Below are positions 23,763-33,049 of a stretch of 64,000 bases of DNA, in pieces. The DNA comes from Streptomyces sp. MA5143a (GTDB lineage Bacteria; Actinomycetota; Actinomycetes; Streptomycetales; Streptomycetaceae). The translations under genes were made by a program, and so were the position numbers. How positions within the stretch are numbered: the first letter of the stretch is position 1; each line of letters starts with the position of its first letter. Location of the stretch: contig NZ_OLMK01000009.1 in assembly GCF_900290235.1 (NCBI RefSeq), forward strand, positions 310,001-374,000, read 5' to 3'. The notes under the pieces were generated by a model. The model made no database searches. It had not been told where the DNA came from and saw only the letters and a list, made by a program, of their open reading frames with translations.

Positions 23763-25904
23763 CTAGCCCTCGGCCTCGGCGGGGTTCTCCTCGCCCAGCT
23801 CGGCCCAGACCGTCTTGCCTTGCCTGGCATGGCGCGTTCCCCAGCGCTCGGCAAGCTGGGCGACGAGGAACAGGCCGCGTCCTCCCTCGTCGAAGACCCG
23901 GGCCCGGCGCAGGTGGGGCGTGGTGCTGCTGGCGTCGGACACTTCACACAGCAGGGAGCGGTCACGGATGAGGCGCAGACGGATGGGAGGCCGACCGTAG
24001 CGGATGGCGTTGGTGACCAGTTCGCTGACCACCAGTTCGGTGGTGAAGTCGAGTTCCTCCAGTCCCCAGGCGGTCAGCTGCCGGGCAGCATTCGAACGGG
24101 CTCGGGTGACGGCTGCCGGGTCGGCGTCCACGTCCCAGGCTGCGACCTGGGTGTCCCCGAGGGCGCGGGTGCGGGCCAGCAGCAGGGCGACGTCGTCGTC
24201 GGCTCGGCCTGCGGGCAGTAGGGCTTCGAGCACGGTGTCGCACGCGGCCTCCAGCGAGGCGCAGGGCTGGGCCAGGGCGTGGCACAGGAGGGTGAGGCCT
24301 GCCTCGATATCGCGGTCGCGGGCTTCGACCAGGCCGTCGGTGTACAGGGCGAGGAGACTGCCTTCGGGCAGGTCGACCTCCGCCGCCTCGAACGGCAGGC
24401 CACCCAGGCCCAGCGGCGGGCCGGGCGGGAGATCGAGGAGGTCGACGGTTGCGTCGCCGGTCACCACGGCGGGCGGCACGTGGCCCGCGCGTGCCAGGTA
24501 ACAGCGGCCGTCCACGGGATCGTAGACGGCGTACAGACATGTGGCACCGATGTCCCCGGGCGCTTCCACGTCCGGGTCGGCCGAGACTTCGGAGGACAGC
24601 CGAATGACGACGTCGTCCAGATGTGTCAGCAGTTCCTCGGGAGGCAGGTCGATGTCGGCGAGGGTACGGACCGCGCTCCGCAGGCGCCCCATCGTGGCGG
24701 CGGCGTGGATACCGTGGCCAACCACATCGCCCACCACCAGGGCGACCCGGGCGCCGGACAGCGGGATGACGTCGTACCAGTCGCCGCCCACACCGGCCTG
24801 GGCACCGGCGGGCAGGTAGCGGCAGGCAACGTCGACGGCGGACTGCTCCGCCGTACGACGTGGGAGGAGACTGCGCTGCAGGGTGACGGCCGTGGCATGG
24901 GCGTGCGTGTAGCGGCGGGCGTTGTCGATGGCCACGGCCGCCCTGGCCGCGATCTCCTGGGCGAGGATCAGGTCTTCGTCGTCGAACAGGTCGGGGTTGC
25001 TGTGACGGGAAAACCGCGCGACGCCAAGGGTGGCACCGCGGGCGCTCAGCGGCACCACCAGCATCGAGCGGGTGGGGTGGCTGACGAAGGCATCGGCCGG
25101 ATCGGTCGGCGCCGCCGTGTGCCGGGACGGCTGACCGGTGGCCAGGGCGCGAGCCGAGGGCGATCCGCCCGGGCAGGTGTGGCGCTCCCCCAGCCGAATC
25201 GTCGGCTCCTGACCGCCCCGCGCCGACGACGCCTGGGCAACCCGGTGCAGTACGAGCTGGCCCGCCGCCGGACTGCCGCCCCCGTGGTCCACGGGGTCGA
25301 GCAGGTCGACAGTGACGAGGTCGGCGAAGTGACCGATGGCGAGATCCGCCAGCTCCTGGGTGGTGCGAGCGATGTCCAGGGTGGTCCCGACGCGTTTGCC
25401 GGCCTCGTTCACCAGGGACAGCCGCCACTGCAGTCGCCGGTCCCGCTCCTCCTGGTACGCCGTGACGCCCTGCTCAGATGTGTGGTCGACGTATCCGCTT
25501 GTCGCCAGCAGCCAGCGCGACGCCGCACTGATCAGCTCCGCATTCTTCGTCAGTCGCGGCATTTCCGCGAGCAGTCTGTCGAGGACGATGCGCTGACCGA
25601 GCCGGTAGGCCCGCAGCATCACACTGACGGGCATACCGCGCCGGGCCAGCCGGCGTGCGCGTTCCATCTCCGCGGCCGGCGGTTCGATCTCGCTCGGCTC
25701 GATGCCGTATTGCAGGCCCCGCAGCACGCCGACGACGTTTTCGGTGACGCCCTCGGAGGTCCTACGGGCGAGATCCGGGTCGTTCCACAGTTCGGGAACC
25801 TCATGCCGAAGGCACCGCACCACGTCGGCGATCAGCTCGTCCGCCTTCGGTCCGAGCTCGCCGGCGACCCGGGACACAAAGCTGGCGGCCGTGTACTCCA
25901 CCAC
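23763..25904 (-). CDS. SpoIIE-type PP2C phosphatase with RsbRD-N, GAF and HATPase domains
   Basis: A 713-residue signalling protein of the partner-switching type that controls sigma factors through anti-anti-sigma proteins. In order: an RsbRD/PucR-type N-terminal helical domain (about 10-165, with RARRLARRGMPVSVMLRAYRL), a GAF sensor domain (about 185-350), a SpoIIE/PP2C phosphatase (about 375-570, with GGDWYDV, VVGDVVGHG and ALYTDGLVEARD), and a HATPase_c anti-sigma kinase domain (about 590-705, with ELVTNAIRYG and GGRGLFLVAQLAERWG). Phosphatase and kinase in one chain are common in Streptomyces. The GTG at 25904 is chosen by homologous start; the next GTG at 25901 is equally possible. No partner gene is adjacent. 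Confidence 0.88.
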   Translation of the reverse strand: MVEYTAASFVSRVAGELGPKADELIADVVRCLRHEVPELWNDPDLARRTSEGVTENVVGVLRGLQYGIEPSEIEPPAAEMERARRLARRGMPVSVMLRAYRLGQRIVLDRLLAEMPRLTKNAELISAASRWLLATSGYVDHTSEQGVTAYQEERDRRLQWRLSLVNEAGKRVGTTLDIARTTQELADLAIGHFADLVTVDLLDPVDHGGGSPAAGQLVLHRVAQASSARGGQEPTIRLGERHTCPGGSPSARALATGQPSRHTAAPTDPADAFVSHPTRSMLVVPLSARGATLGVARFSRHSNPDLFDDEDLILAQEIAARAAVAIDNARRYTHAHATAVTLQRSLLPRRTAEQSAVDVACRYLPAGAQAGVGGDWYDVIPLSGARVALVVGDVVGHGIHAAATMGRLRSAVRTLADIDLPPEELLTHLDDVVIRLSSEVSADPDVEAPGDIGATCLYAVYDPVDGRCYLARAGHVPPAVVTGDATVDLLDLPPGPPLGLGGLPFEAAEVDLPEGSLLALYTDGLVEARDRDIEAGLTLLCHALAQPCASLEAACDTVLEALLPAGRADDDVALLLARTRALGDTQVAAWDVDADPAAVTRARSNAARQLTAWGLEELDFTTELVVSELVTNAIRYGRPPIRLRLIRDRSLLCEVSDASSTTPHLRRARVFDEGGRGLFLVAQLAERWGTRHARQGKTVWAELGEENPAEAEG

Positions 25905-26149
25905 ACTGTCGACTCTACGCCGAGCGGGCGACCCGTGAGCGGTCCGGCGTGACGAGCTCCCGCGCGAGACGGCGCACGCCCCGGCTGTCAGCCGGACCGC
26001 GGCGTACGCCACCGCCGTCAGGGCCGGCACGGCGGCGGGCTGGGCCCGCACGGGCGAGCCGCTGTTACTCAGGTGGGCCACAGCGGCCGCGAAGCCGGAC
26101 GCTTGCCAAGTCACCACAGAGCCGGGCGGACCATGCGGCGTTCACCACG

Positions 26150-26560
26150 GGCTTCCCGCATCTGCCGAAGCCGGGGGATCAAGCGGACCACGCCGGCGAG
26201 CCGACCGCCACCGAACCGCGGACGCACACACTCCCCGGCCACCACGATCCTCGGAGCCGTCTCGGCGGCCAGGTCGTAGGCCGCCAGGCAGTCATCCAGA
26301 CCGGCGGGGAAGGGGTTCTCGGGCGCGAGACGGTATGCGCGGGAAGCAGCACGCGCGCGCCTGCGGCCAGCGCCACTTGAGCGCCCAGGGAGCGCGCCCC
26401 GGCAGCGGATCCGACCCGGAAGCCGCCCTCGTGCAGGTCGAGGATGACAAGGTCTTCGGGGGCGCCTTGCGGTGTCAGGAGCCACGATCCGGGGCCTGAG
26501 TTCCGCGACCTCCTCATGGGTGGGCGACTCCCGCCAATGGCTGGTACATGCCGACGAACG
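26150..26560 (-). pseudogene. Remnant of an alpha/beta hydrolase (HSL-type esterase)
   Basis: Two minus-strand frames carry consecutive pieces of one esterase. The first has EDLVILDLHEGGFRVGSAAG, where LHEGGF stands for the HGGGF oxyanion-hole motif. The second resumes with AYRLAPENPFPAGLDDCLAAYD, the usual YRLAPE motif, then RIVVAGE, where the GDSAG nucleophile should follow but is lost. Frameshifts and missing ends make it a pseudogene. Sequence at 25905-26149 shows nothing recognisable. Confidence 0.7.
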
Positions 26561-26807
26561 CGTCCACCCCTCGCGTTCCGACGCGAGGCTCACGGGGCCG
26601 TTGGTCCGGGCCGACTCCTGATGCCACCCATCCATCAGGGCGAACGTGGCGCTGGGCATGGTCGTGCTCCTCACTGTCCCCCGAGGGGGCTTTCAATGGA
26701 ATTGGCCACGGCGGCCGGACGTACCGGCGAGCCGATGGGAAAGACGTCAGACTCCGCACAGACGGGATAGCCGGTCACTCGAGCTCAGGAGACTTCAGTA
26801 CCGGCGG

Positions 26808-27303
26808 TCAGCGTGGTGAACCGCCCTTCCAGGTCGGCCAGGAAATTCTCGCCGTCGGGCAGCATTCCGGCGATCGCCTGTACGGTGGTCCGGCCGGAGC
26901 TCCGGAGCCGCTCTCGACGAACTCTGCGGCCTCCGGGAAGTACGAGACGAGCAAGTCCTTGAAGACACGGACCGCATCTTCGCGGTCCATGAGTTCCCCC
27001 ATCGTCATGTCCAGGGACAACGGTGCCTGCTCAACCGTGTGTGCCCCCAACGCCACTGTCCACGTGTGCCTCCCGGAGCCCACCTCGATGACGCCCTGCC
27101 GTCCGGCAGGACAACGTCGGCCGTGGTGTTCGGAGGGACGACGTGGCCTCCACGGTGAGTTCACGCCCGGAGAGCGCCCAGGACACCTCGGCGGTGCCGT
27201 ACGGCGTGTGCAGACGTGCTCCAGCCTGGGTGATACCGCCACCCGGAAGGGGAGCGATCCGCAGGCGGCGGTATCCCGGCGCGGCGGGAGCCAGGCCGGC
27301 CAC
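26808..27303 (-). pseudogene. Remnant of alpha-L-rhamnosidase (GH78), C-terminus
   Basis: Read on the minus strand, one frame gives VAGLAPAAPGYRRLRIAPLP and LHTPYGTAEVSWALSGRELT, the C-terminal beta-sandwich of bacterial GH78 rhamnosidases. A second frame continues with GSGRHTWTV and then LSLDMTMGELMDREDAVRVF. The (alpha/alpha)6 catalytic domain is absent. With its frameshift and truncation it is a fossil; it lies next to the esterase remnant. Confidence 0.65.
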
Positions 27304-27331
27304 CGTACGGTGGCACGGCCCCGGGCGGACT

Positions 27332-27946
27332 TCAGCGGGCGAGCAGCCCGCGGAGAACCACCCTTTCCACAGCTGCGACGAGTTCCGTCAAGTGGGAGGC
27401 GTCAGCGCGGAGTCGGTCCGCGCGCCAGGAGAGGCCGAGAACGCCGTTCATGGCAGCCCACAACGCGGTGGCGGTGGTGACGGGATCGAGGTCGGCGGCG
27501 AGCGAGCCGTCGGCCACCCCGTCGGCCAGGGCGGCGGCGAGTTTGGCGTTCTGCTCGTCGACGAGCGCGGCGACCCGTTCCAGGGCCGCGGGTTCGTCCG
27601 GCGGCTCGGCCAGCAGGCGGAACTGGTGTGGGCGCTCGGCGGCGAAGCGGACGTACGCGGCCGAGGCGGCCCTGATGCGTTCCACGGGGGTGCCCGGGGC
27701 AGCGTAGGCGTCGTCCATGTAGGTCCGGTTGTCCTCGAGTGCCCGCTCGGCAACCGCGATGAGAACGGCCGCGCGGCCGCCCACGCGGTTGTACACCGTC
27801 TGCACGGCGACATCCGCGCGTTCGGCGATGCCTTCCAAGGTGACCGCGTCGGGGCCTCCGGAGGCCAGCAGCTCCTCGGCGGCGTCGACGATGGCCGCAC
27901 GGGTTGCGGCGGCCCGACGTGTCGTGCGTGTGACCTTGATTGTCAT
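27332..27946 (-). CDS. TetR family transcriptional regulator
   Basis: A 204-residue TetR repressor. The N-terminal helix-turn-helix is ATRAAIVDAAEELLASGG, then LEGIAERADVAVQTVYNRVGG (residues about 14-65). The C-terminal ligand domain is of the type with FAAERPHQFRLLAEPP. It is the fourth gene of a minus-strand row (hydrolase, SDR, SDR, tetR), so it probably reports on the substrate of those enzymes and represses the row through the palindromic sites at 30770-30808. Confidence 0.88.
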   Translation of the reverse strand: MTIKVTRTTRRAAATRAAIVDAAEELLASGGPDAVTLEGIAERADVAVQTVYNRVGGRAAVLIAVAERALEDNRTYMDDAYAAPGTPVERIRAASAAYVRFAAERPHQFRLLAEPPDEPAALERVAALVDEQNAKLAAALADGVADGSLAADLDPVTTATALWAAMNGVLGLSWRADRLRADASHLTELVAAVERVVLRGLLAR

Positions 27947-28014
27947 GGTCTCCGCTACTTTACGTGGTGCTTGAAACGGCCGGACCCTCTCGGCCGCTTC
28001 CTTCAGCCCGGAAT

Positions 28015-28896
28015 TCAGCGGGAACCGGCCTGGTGGCGCTCATGCACCGCCGGGTCGTGCCAGCCCGACGCCGAGGCGAGGCCGAGGGCGCGCTGGACCG
28101 TCTGAGGGCGGAAACCGACGCGTTCGAGTATCGGCCGGAACAGGCCGGGAGCGTTCGCGGTCAGGGTGAGGGACCTGGGGACGACGACGCGGTCCGCACG
28201 GCGCTCGATGCCGCGGACGATACCGGCGACGACCTTCTCCAGCGGCACCATCTTCCACACCCCCTTGGAGTTGCCGCCCCAGAGGGCGTGCCCGGCCGGG
28301 TCCGCGGTCACGTCGTCCATCATCGGAGTGCGGAAGAACGTGGGGTGGGCGCTGCCGACACCGACACCCAGGTGGCGAACCTCCAGGCGAAGGCTGTCGC
28401 ACATCGCCCACACGCCGGCCTTGCTCGCGGTGTAGGAGATCTGGAGCGGCGAGTGCACGAAGGCGGCCATGGAGGAGATCGCGAGGAGATAGCCACGTTG
28501 GGCCTCGACGTGGGGCAGAGCCGCACGGAAGGTGCGCCAGACCCCGTTGAGGTTGACGTCGATGACACGTTCGTAGGCCGACGGGTCGATGGTCGCCATC
28601 GGGGCCATGGTGTCGATCCCGGCGCCTGCGATGACGATGTCGAGGCGCCCGAAGTGCGAGGCGGCCTCGTCCATGGCTTGCTGCAGGCCGGCGAGGTCGC
28701 GTACGTCGGCGTGCCAGCCACGGGCGACTGTTTCGTCTCCCAGGTCCTGCGCTTGGGCAGTGCTGGCCGCGAGGCTGAGGTCGAGCAGCGCGAGGTTGGC
28801 GCCGCGCCCGCGCAGGGCCTGGGCGAGGGCGGCGCCCAGGCCGCCGGTGGAGCCAGTGAGGACGACGGTGCGCCCGGCCAGGTCGTAACGGGTCAT
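28015..28896 (-). CDS. Short-chain dehydrogenase/reductase A
   Basis: A 293-residue classical SDR that oxidises an alcohol or reduces a carbonyl with NAD(P). The cofactor motif is TGSTGGLG at residues 14-21, with a following VIAGAGI in place of NNAG, catalytic Ser in LLAISSMAAF and YTASKAG (Tyr-x-x-x-Lys). The Asp at the end of beta2 (LALLDLS) favours NAD. The C-terminal 60 residues (VVPRSLTLTANAPGLF) match SDRs paired with alpha/beta hydrolases in actinomycetes. It follows SDR B with a 6-nt gap. Confidence 0.87.
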   Translation of the reverse strand: MTRYDLAGRTVVLTGSTGGLGAALAQALRGRGANLALLDLSLAASTAQAQDLGDETVARGWHADVRDLAGLQQAMDEAASHFGRLDIVIAGAGIDTMAPMATIDPSAYERVIDVNLNGVWRTFRAALPHVEAQRGYLLAISSMAAFVHSPLQISYTASKAGVWAMCDSLRLEVRHLGVGVGSAHPTFFRTPMMDDVTADPAGHALWGGNSKGVWKMVPLEKVVAGIVRGIERRADRVVVPRSLTLTANAPGLFRPILERVGFRPQTVQRALGLASASGWHDPAVHERHQAGSR

Positions 28897-28902
28897 GACA
28901 AC

Positions 28903-29787
28903 CTACCTCGGTGAGTCGGTCTGCGGGGACTTGCCTGTGGGGCCGGCGGATTCCTCGAGTCGGCGCAGGAGTCGGCGCAGTTCGGGGTGGCGTTCGGCGA
29001 TGAGATCGGTGACGGGGTTAAGGACGCCGCGCAGGGCCGAAATCGGTACCCACCTGCGGGGGACCATGACACGGGCCGAGCGGTTCTCGATGCCGCGGAC
29101 GACGGCGTCCGCGACGCGCGTGGGGGCGATGGCTTTGCCGAGCAGGGATGGGAAGGCGATCTCGCGCATGCGGGTGGTGATGTCGTTGCTTCCGAAGGCT
29201 GCCCCAGCGATGGGCGTGTGGACCCAGCCGGGGTAGAGGACCCCGGCGCTGGCGCCGTGGATGCCGAGTTCGGCGCGCAGGGCGCGGCCGAATTGCTCGA
29301 CGCCGGCCTTCGACATGGCGTAGGGGGCGTTGGTCATACCGTTGAAGTAGGCGTACACCGAAGCGGTGACCAGGACGTGCCCGCGCGCCGCGATGACGTG
29401 CGGCAGTGCGGCGCGAACGGTGCGCCAGACGCCCAGCAGGTCCACTTCGACGACGCGCTCGAACATGGCCGGGTCGATGGTGGCGATCGCCGCCGGCGGA
29501 TCGGCCGCGATCCCCGCGTTGGCGAAGACGACATCCAGGCCGCCGAACCGGTCGACCGTACGGTCCACCGCGTCGGCCAGTGCGGCGCTGTCGGTGACAT
29601 CCACCGACAGCGTCAGTGTCCTGTCGCCGCCGAGGTCGCGGGCGAGGGCCGATGTGGCGTCGATGCCCCGGTCGGCGAGGACCACGTTGGCTCCGCGCGA
29701 GTGCAGCGTGCGGGCGGTGGCCGCACCGATGCCTCCGGCTGCGCCGGTGATGAAGACGGTCTTCCCCGCAATCGGGTAGGTGAGCAT
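28903..29787 (-). CDS. Short-chain dehydrogenase/reductase B
   Basis: A 294-residue SDR that is a paralogue of SDR A, with similar length and C-terminus. It has TGAAGGIG at 14-21, FANAGIAADPPA, the catalytic Ser in LVTASVYAYF and YAMSKAG. VVLADRG (Asp) suggests NAD preference. The late VPRRWVPISALRGVLNPVTD segment is shared with SDR A. Two similar SDRs with one hydrolase suggest stepwise handling of an alcohol/ketone and an ester or lactone; the substrate is unknown. Confidence 0.87.
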   Translation of the reverse strand: MLTYPIAGKTVFITGAAGGIGAATARTLHSRGANVVLADRGIDATSALARDLGGDRTLTLSVDVTDSAALADAVDRTVDRFGGLDVVFANAGIAADPPAAIATIDPAMFERVVEVDLLGVWRTVRAALPHVIAARGHVLVTASVYAYFNGMTNAPYAMSKAGVEQFGRALRAELGIHGASAGVLYPGWVHTPIAGAAFGSNDITTRMREIAFPSLLGKAIAPTRVADAVVRGIENRSARVMVPRRWVPISALRGVLNPVTDLIAERHPELRRLLRRLEESAGPTGKSPQTDSPR

Positions 29788-29799
29788 CTCGTACCTCTT

Positions 29800-30726
29800 T
29801 CAGGGTGTCGTGGGTCTCGGGGCTTCACCGGGTGCGGAGCCGATGGGGACGTGCCGCGTCAGGAAGGCGAGCTGGTCCGTGACAACGCGTTCGAAGGGCT
29901 CGCCGAGGTAGATGTCGAAGTGGCCGTCGGGGTAGAGGCGGATCTCGCCGCGCGGGGCCCTGCGGGCATGGCGCAGGGTCGGCCGCGCGGGGGCCACGCT
30001 GTCGTGCTCGCATACGCAGAACAGCACCGGGCATGCGATCTTCGCGGTCCGGCGGCCCGGCCGGTAGCGGAGGATGTCCAGGGCGAACCGCGCCGCAACC
30101 TGGTTGGAGAAGGGCACGTCGTTGGGCACGAGGGCCAGGTAGCCGGGCTCGGCGTCCGCAGCGGTCATCAACGCGGCGGATCCGGGCGGCCCCGCCGTCG
30201 CGACCATGACGGGAGGGCGCCCGAGGCGGGCGCCGACCATGTCACGGACCGCGCGGGCCATCACCTTCACCGAGGTGTCCGGGCGCATCGCCAGGGCAGA
30301 GGCGACACCGTCGGTGAACAGGCCCTGGGCGATGACGGCGGCGACGGCCGGGTCCTGGGCGGCTGTCGCCAGGACATGGCCGCCGCCGAAAGAGGTGCCC
30401 CACAGCACCACGCGCCGGGGATCGGTCTCCGGCCGGGAGCGCGCGTACGCCACGGCGGCCCGCCAGTCCTGGAGCTGTCGTCTGATGCTCAGGAGCTGTC
30501 GCGGCTGACCGCCGCTGGCCCCGAAGTGCCGGTAGTCGAACACCAGGCACGCGTAGCCGGCGGCGGCGAAACGCTCGGCGTAGGCGTCCAGCCGCATCTC
30601 GCGGACCCCACCGAGACCGTGTGCCATGACCACCACGGGGCGCCGACCCCCGCCCTCGGGCAGGTACAGCCAGGCGTGACACTCGTCCGGCCCCGAAGGA
30701 AACGTCACATTCAGTCGGTCGGTCAT
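29800..30726 (-). CDS. Alpha/beta hydrolase (dienelactone-hydrolase-like)
   Basis: A 308-residue serine hydrolase, first gene of the TetR-linked operon. The nucleophile elbow is VVLWGTSFGGGH near residue 113, with VVVMAHGLGGVREMRLDAYA as the oxyanion-hole strand near 33-50 and ARPTLR..YPDGHFDIYLG carrying the His near the C-terminus (about 278). The subfamily includes uncharacterised hydrolases resembling dienelactone hydrolases. The ATG at 30726 follows GGAGGT. Operator-like palindromes lie 44-82 nt upstream. Confidence 0.85.
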   Translation of the reverse strand: MTDRLNVTFPSGPDECHAWLYLPEGGGRRPVVVMAHGLGGVREMRLDAYAERFAAAGYACLVFDYRHFGASGGQPRQLLSIRRQLQDWRAAVAYARSRPETDPRRVVLWGTSFGGGHVLATAAQDPAVAAVIAQGLFTDGVASALAMRPDTSVKVMARAVRDMVGARLGRPPVMVATAGPPGSAALMTAADAEPGYLALVPNDVPFSNQVAARFALDILRYRPGRRTAKIACPVLFCVCEHDSVAPARPTLRHARRAPRGEIRLYPDGHFDIYLGEPFERVVTDQLAFLTRHVPIGSAPGEAPRPTTP

Positions 30727-30769
30727 CGGACCTCCGTAACACGGCTCGCATCGTTGGGCTCGCGGATAC

Positions 30770-30808
30770 TTGGAACTGCTTCCAATGTTGGAAGTTAATC
30801 CAACATTG
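30770..30808. promoter_or_regulatory. Nested palindromic operator upstream of the hydrolase-SDR-tetR operon
   Basis: Half-sites alternate: TTGGAA (30770-30775), TTCCAA (30780-30785), TTGGAA (30788-30793) and TCCAA (30799-30803). The inner pair forms a perfect 10-bp inverted repeat, caatgttgga (30783-30792) and tccaacattg (30799-30808), with a 6-bp AT-rich spacer. It lies in the 282-nt gap upstream of 30726. Binding by the TetR protein of the same operon is the simplest reading. The rest of the gap (30809-31008) shows no gene. Confidence 0.75.
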
Positions 30809-31017
30809 CGGGGCTGTAAAGCAAACCGACGGCAACGACCCCGTCACGTCTCCGCTGGGTTCTGAGTCACGCCCTACTTCAGCGCCGCACCGGGCGAAGA
30901 ACGGCCGACGGTTCGAGTGCGCGGGGTGTGTCCGACAGGTGATCGCTCGGGGCCAGGCCGAGCTGTGCCCTTTGACGTGCCGAGGGGGCGGCGCAAGCTT
31001 GCCCCCTATTGGGGGCG

Positions 31018-31470
31018 GACGAGGGTTTGTGGGACGCAGCCCGCGAGGCGCGCCTGATCCCGCCGACGCTGCTGATCGACGTCCCCGACGACGCGGAGAT
31101 CACCCGCGAGGAGATCTTCGGACCGGTGCTGACCATCCACCCCTACGACGATCTGGCCGAGGCGATCGCGTTCATCAACGACCGTCCGGCCGCTCTGGCG
31201 GCGTATTGGTACGGCGAGGACGGCGACGACTTCCGCCGCTTCCTGCAGGACACCACCTCCGGCGGTGTCACCCGCAACGACGGCCTCCTGCACGCCTCCC
31301 TCAGCAACGCCCCGTTCGGCGGAGTGGGAGGCTCCGGCACAGGCGCACGGCGGCAAGGCCGGCTTCGACGAGTTCACCCACCAGCGCACCGTGGCCGCCC
31401 AGACCGGCCCCCAGGGGTTCACCGACGGGATGGTCGGCTCCGCGCTGCCGGCTCCGGAACTTACAGCCGG
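31018..31470 (+). pseudogene. Remnant of an aldehyde dehydrogenase (coniferyl-aldehyde type), C-terminus
   Basis: The frame from 31018 encodes a typical ALDH C-terminal half: ARLIPPTLLIDVPDDAEITR, EEIFGPVLTIHPYDDLAEAI and NAPFGGVGGSGTGA. At about 31340 the family sequence shifts frame and continues as GGKAGFDEFTHQRTV. The N-terminal and catalytic parts are missing. The closest pattern is coniferyl/coniferaldehyde dehydrogenase, which fits the aromatic-catabolism setting. It is non-functional. Confidence 0.75.
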
Positions 31471-31943
31471 GATCGACCAGGCCATCACCGGGGTCGCCGT
31501 TGAAATTCGGACCCGACCGGGTCGGTGACACCGGGATGCCGTGACTCGTCCACCCACCCGGTTTGCGGCCCTTCGCGAGGAAGGTCGACGACTCAGCAGG
31601 GGCGAACTCGTCCTTCCACGCGCCGCTACGGAATGCGAGGGCCGCGCAAGAGGACGGTGACCCGGGTAGACCCTGCGGTGGTGTTTGAGTTCGTCGACGG
31701 CCTCAACCCGGTTCTCGCCGGTCTCCGGCTTCTGTGCGGCCTTAGAAGCCATCCGCTTACCGATCAAGTCGGCGCATGAAGGCAGGGCCTCGCGGTAGCT
31801 CGGGGGTGTCGAAGCCAACCCCGGACCGGTCGCCGACCTGATCGAAGAGGCGGCCGAGGCAAGCGCCTGACAGCGGGTGGCCACCATGGTCATCACTGTC
31901 ATCCGACCGTGCAAGCGCCGGCCGGCGATCGTTCCCACCTGGC
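31471..31943. other. No recognisable gene
   Basis: This stretch of about 470 nt between the ALDH remnant and the AraC gene shows no family-like protein in any frame. It may be further eroded gene debris. No tandem repeat or strong hairpin was noticed. Confidence 0.5.
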
Positions 31944-32900
31944 TCAGCCCGCGAGCCTTCTGCGGTACTCGCGCGGGCTGAACCCGTGGCGGTCCTTGAA
32001 GGCGCGGGTGAAGTGCGAGGCGTCCTTGAAGCCGACGGCGTAGGCGATGTCCGTGACACTGCGGCCCGCCCGGCCCGGGTCGGCGAGCAGCCCGGCGGCC
32101 CTGTCGATCCGCTGTTGCAGGATCCAGCGAGACGGTGAGGTGTCCTCGGCTCTGAAGATCGCGTGCAGGTAGCGGACGGAGATTCCCAGCGCCCGGGCGA
32201 CCATGGCGGGCGACAGGTCGGGGTCGGCGATGTGGTCGATGATGTACCGGCGGGCGCGGTCCATATGGGCTGCTCTGGGTACGCCGAGCCGGGCGCCTGA
32301 ATCGGTTCGCTCGGACAGAGCTGTGGCCAGCAGCTCCAGCAGCGTGGCGCCGATCCGTGCCCTCGCGTCGGGAGACAGACCGGCGGAGTGGCCGGTCAAA
32401 GAGTGGAAGAAGGGCGCGAAGAGCGCGCCCACCCCGTGGTCGCCCGGCACCGTGGTCGCCATCGCGTCCCGCGCCAGCGGGCAGTGCGCGTCGAACAGCG
32501 GCCTGGGCACCTTCAGCACCAGCAGTTCGAACGGGTCGGCGCAGACGATACGGCAGGGCCGGGCACTGTCGTAGACGGTGAAGTCGCCTGGGCGCAAGAC
32601 CGCGTCCCGCTCCTGCTGGGAGACCGTCACACAGCCCTGGACGGCCAGGTTGACCAGGAGGTCGTCCTCGCCCGATCTCCGGATCAGCGTCGGGGACCGG
32701 AACACCGTGTGGGGGTCGGAGACCACCCTCGCGACGCCCAGGTCTCCGAGCGTCTGGGCCGTGACCCTGCCCCGGAACCCGGCGGACGTGGGCTGCGGCA
32801 CGTCCATCTCGTACTGGACGAACGTCGTGCAGACCACCTCACGCCAGTAGTCGAGCCGAGCTCGGCCTTCGAGTGGCGCCGTGGAGAAGTCGAGCGTCAT
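31944..32900 (-). CDS. AraC family transcriptional activator
   Basis: A 318-residue regulator. The N-terminal 200 residues resemble the AraC-binding-like domain of the NphR/AlkS type (RLDYWREVVCTTFVQYEMDV at the start). The C-terminal 100 residues hold two helix-turn-helix units: LSPAMVARALGISVRYLHAIF and GRSVTDIAYAVGFKDASHFT, then FSPREYRRR. It is divergent from the cupin gene at 33050, with a 149-nt shared promoter region, and likely activates it. A broken relative of its C-terminus lies at 55.6-55.8 kb. Confidence 0.87.
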   Translation of the reverse strand: MTLDFSTAPLEGRARLDYWREVVCTTFVQYEMDVPQPTSAGFRGRVTAQTLGDLGVARVVSDPHTVFRSPTLIRRSGEDDLLVNLAVQGCVTVSQQERDAVLRPGDFTVYDSARPCRIVCADPFELLVLKVPRPLFDAHCPLARDAMATTVPGDHGVGALFAPFFHSLTGHSAGLSPDARARIGATLLELLATALSERTDSGARLGVPRAAHMDRARRYIIDHIADPDLSPAMVARALGISVRYLHAIFRAEDTSPSRWILQQRIDRAAGLLADPGRAGRSVTDIAYAVGFKDASHFTRAFKDRHGFSPREYRRRLAG

Positions 32901-33049
32901 ACCGGTGCCACCTCACTGCGCACCTTCCGGGGACCCGGTCGTGGGTGCGCTCAGGTTCAAGTAACCGTGCGGCCTCAGTCAAGCCCCCGCCGCAGGTCGG
33001 ACCGTACGTTCGCACCCACAGACCCACCCAGGCAATGAGGCAAGGTGAC

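Noticed and set aside
27143-30798. Long plus-strand frames opposite the TetR, SDR and hydrolase genes
   Set aside because: They are shadows of clear minus-strand genes, with Gly/Arg-rich translations and no motifs.
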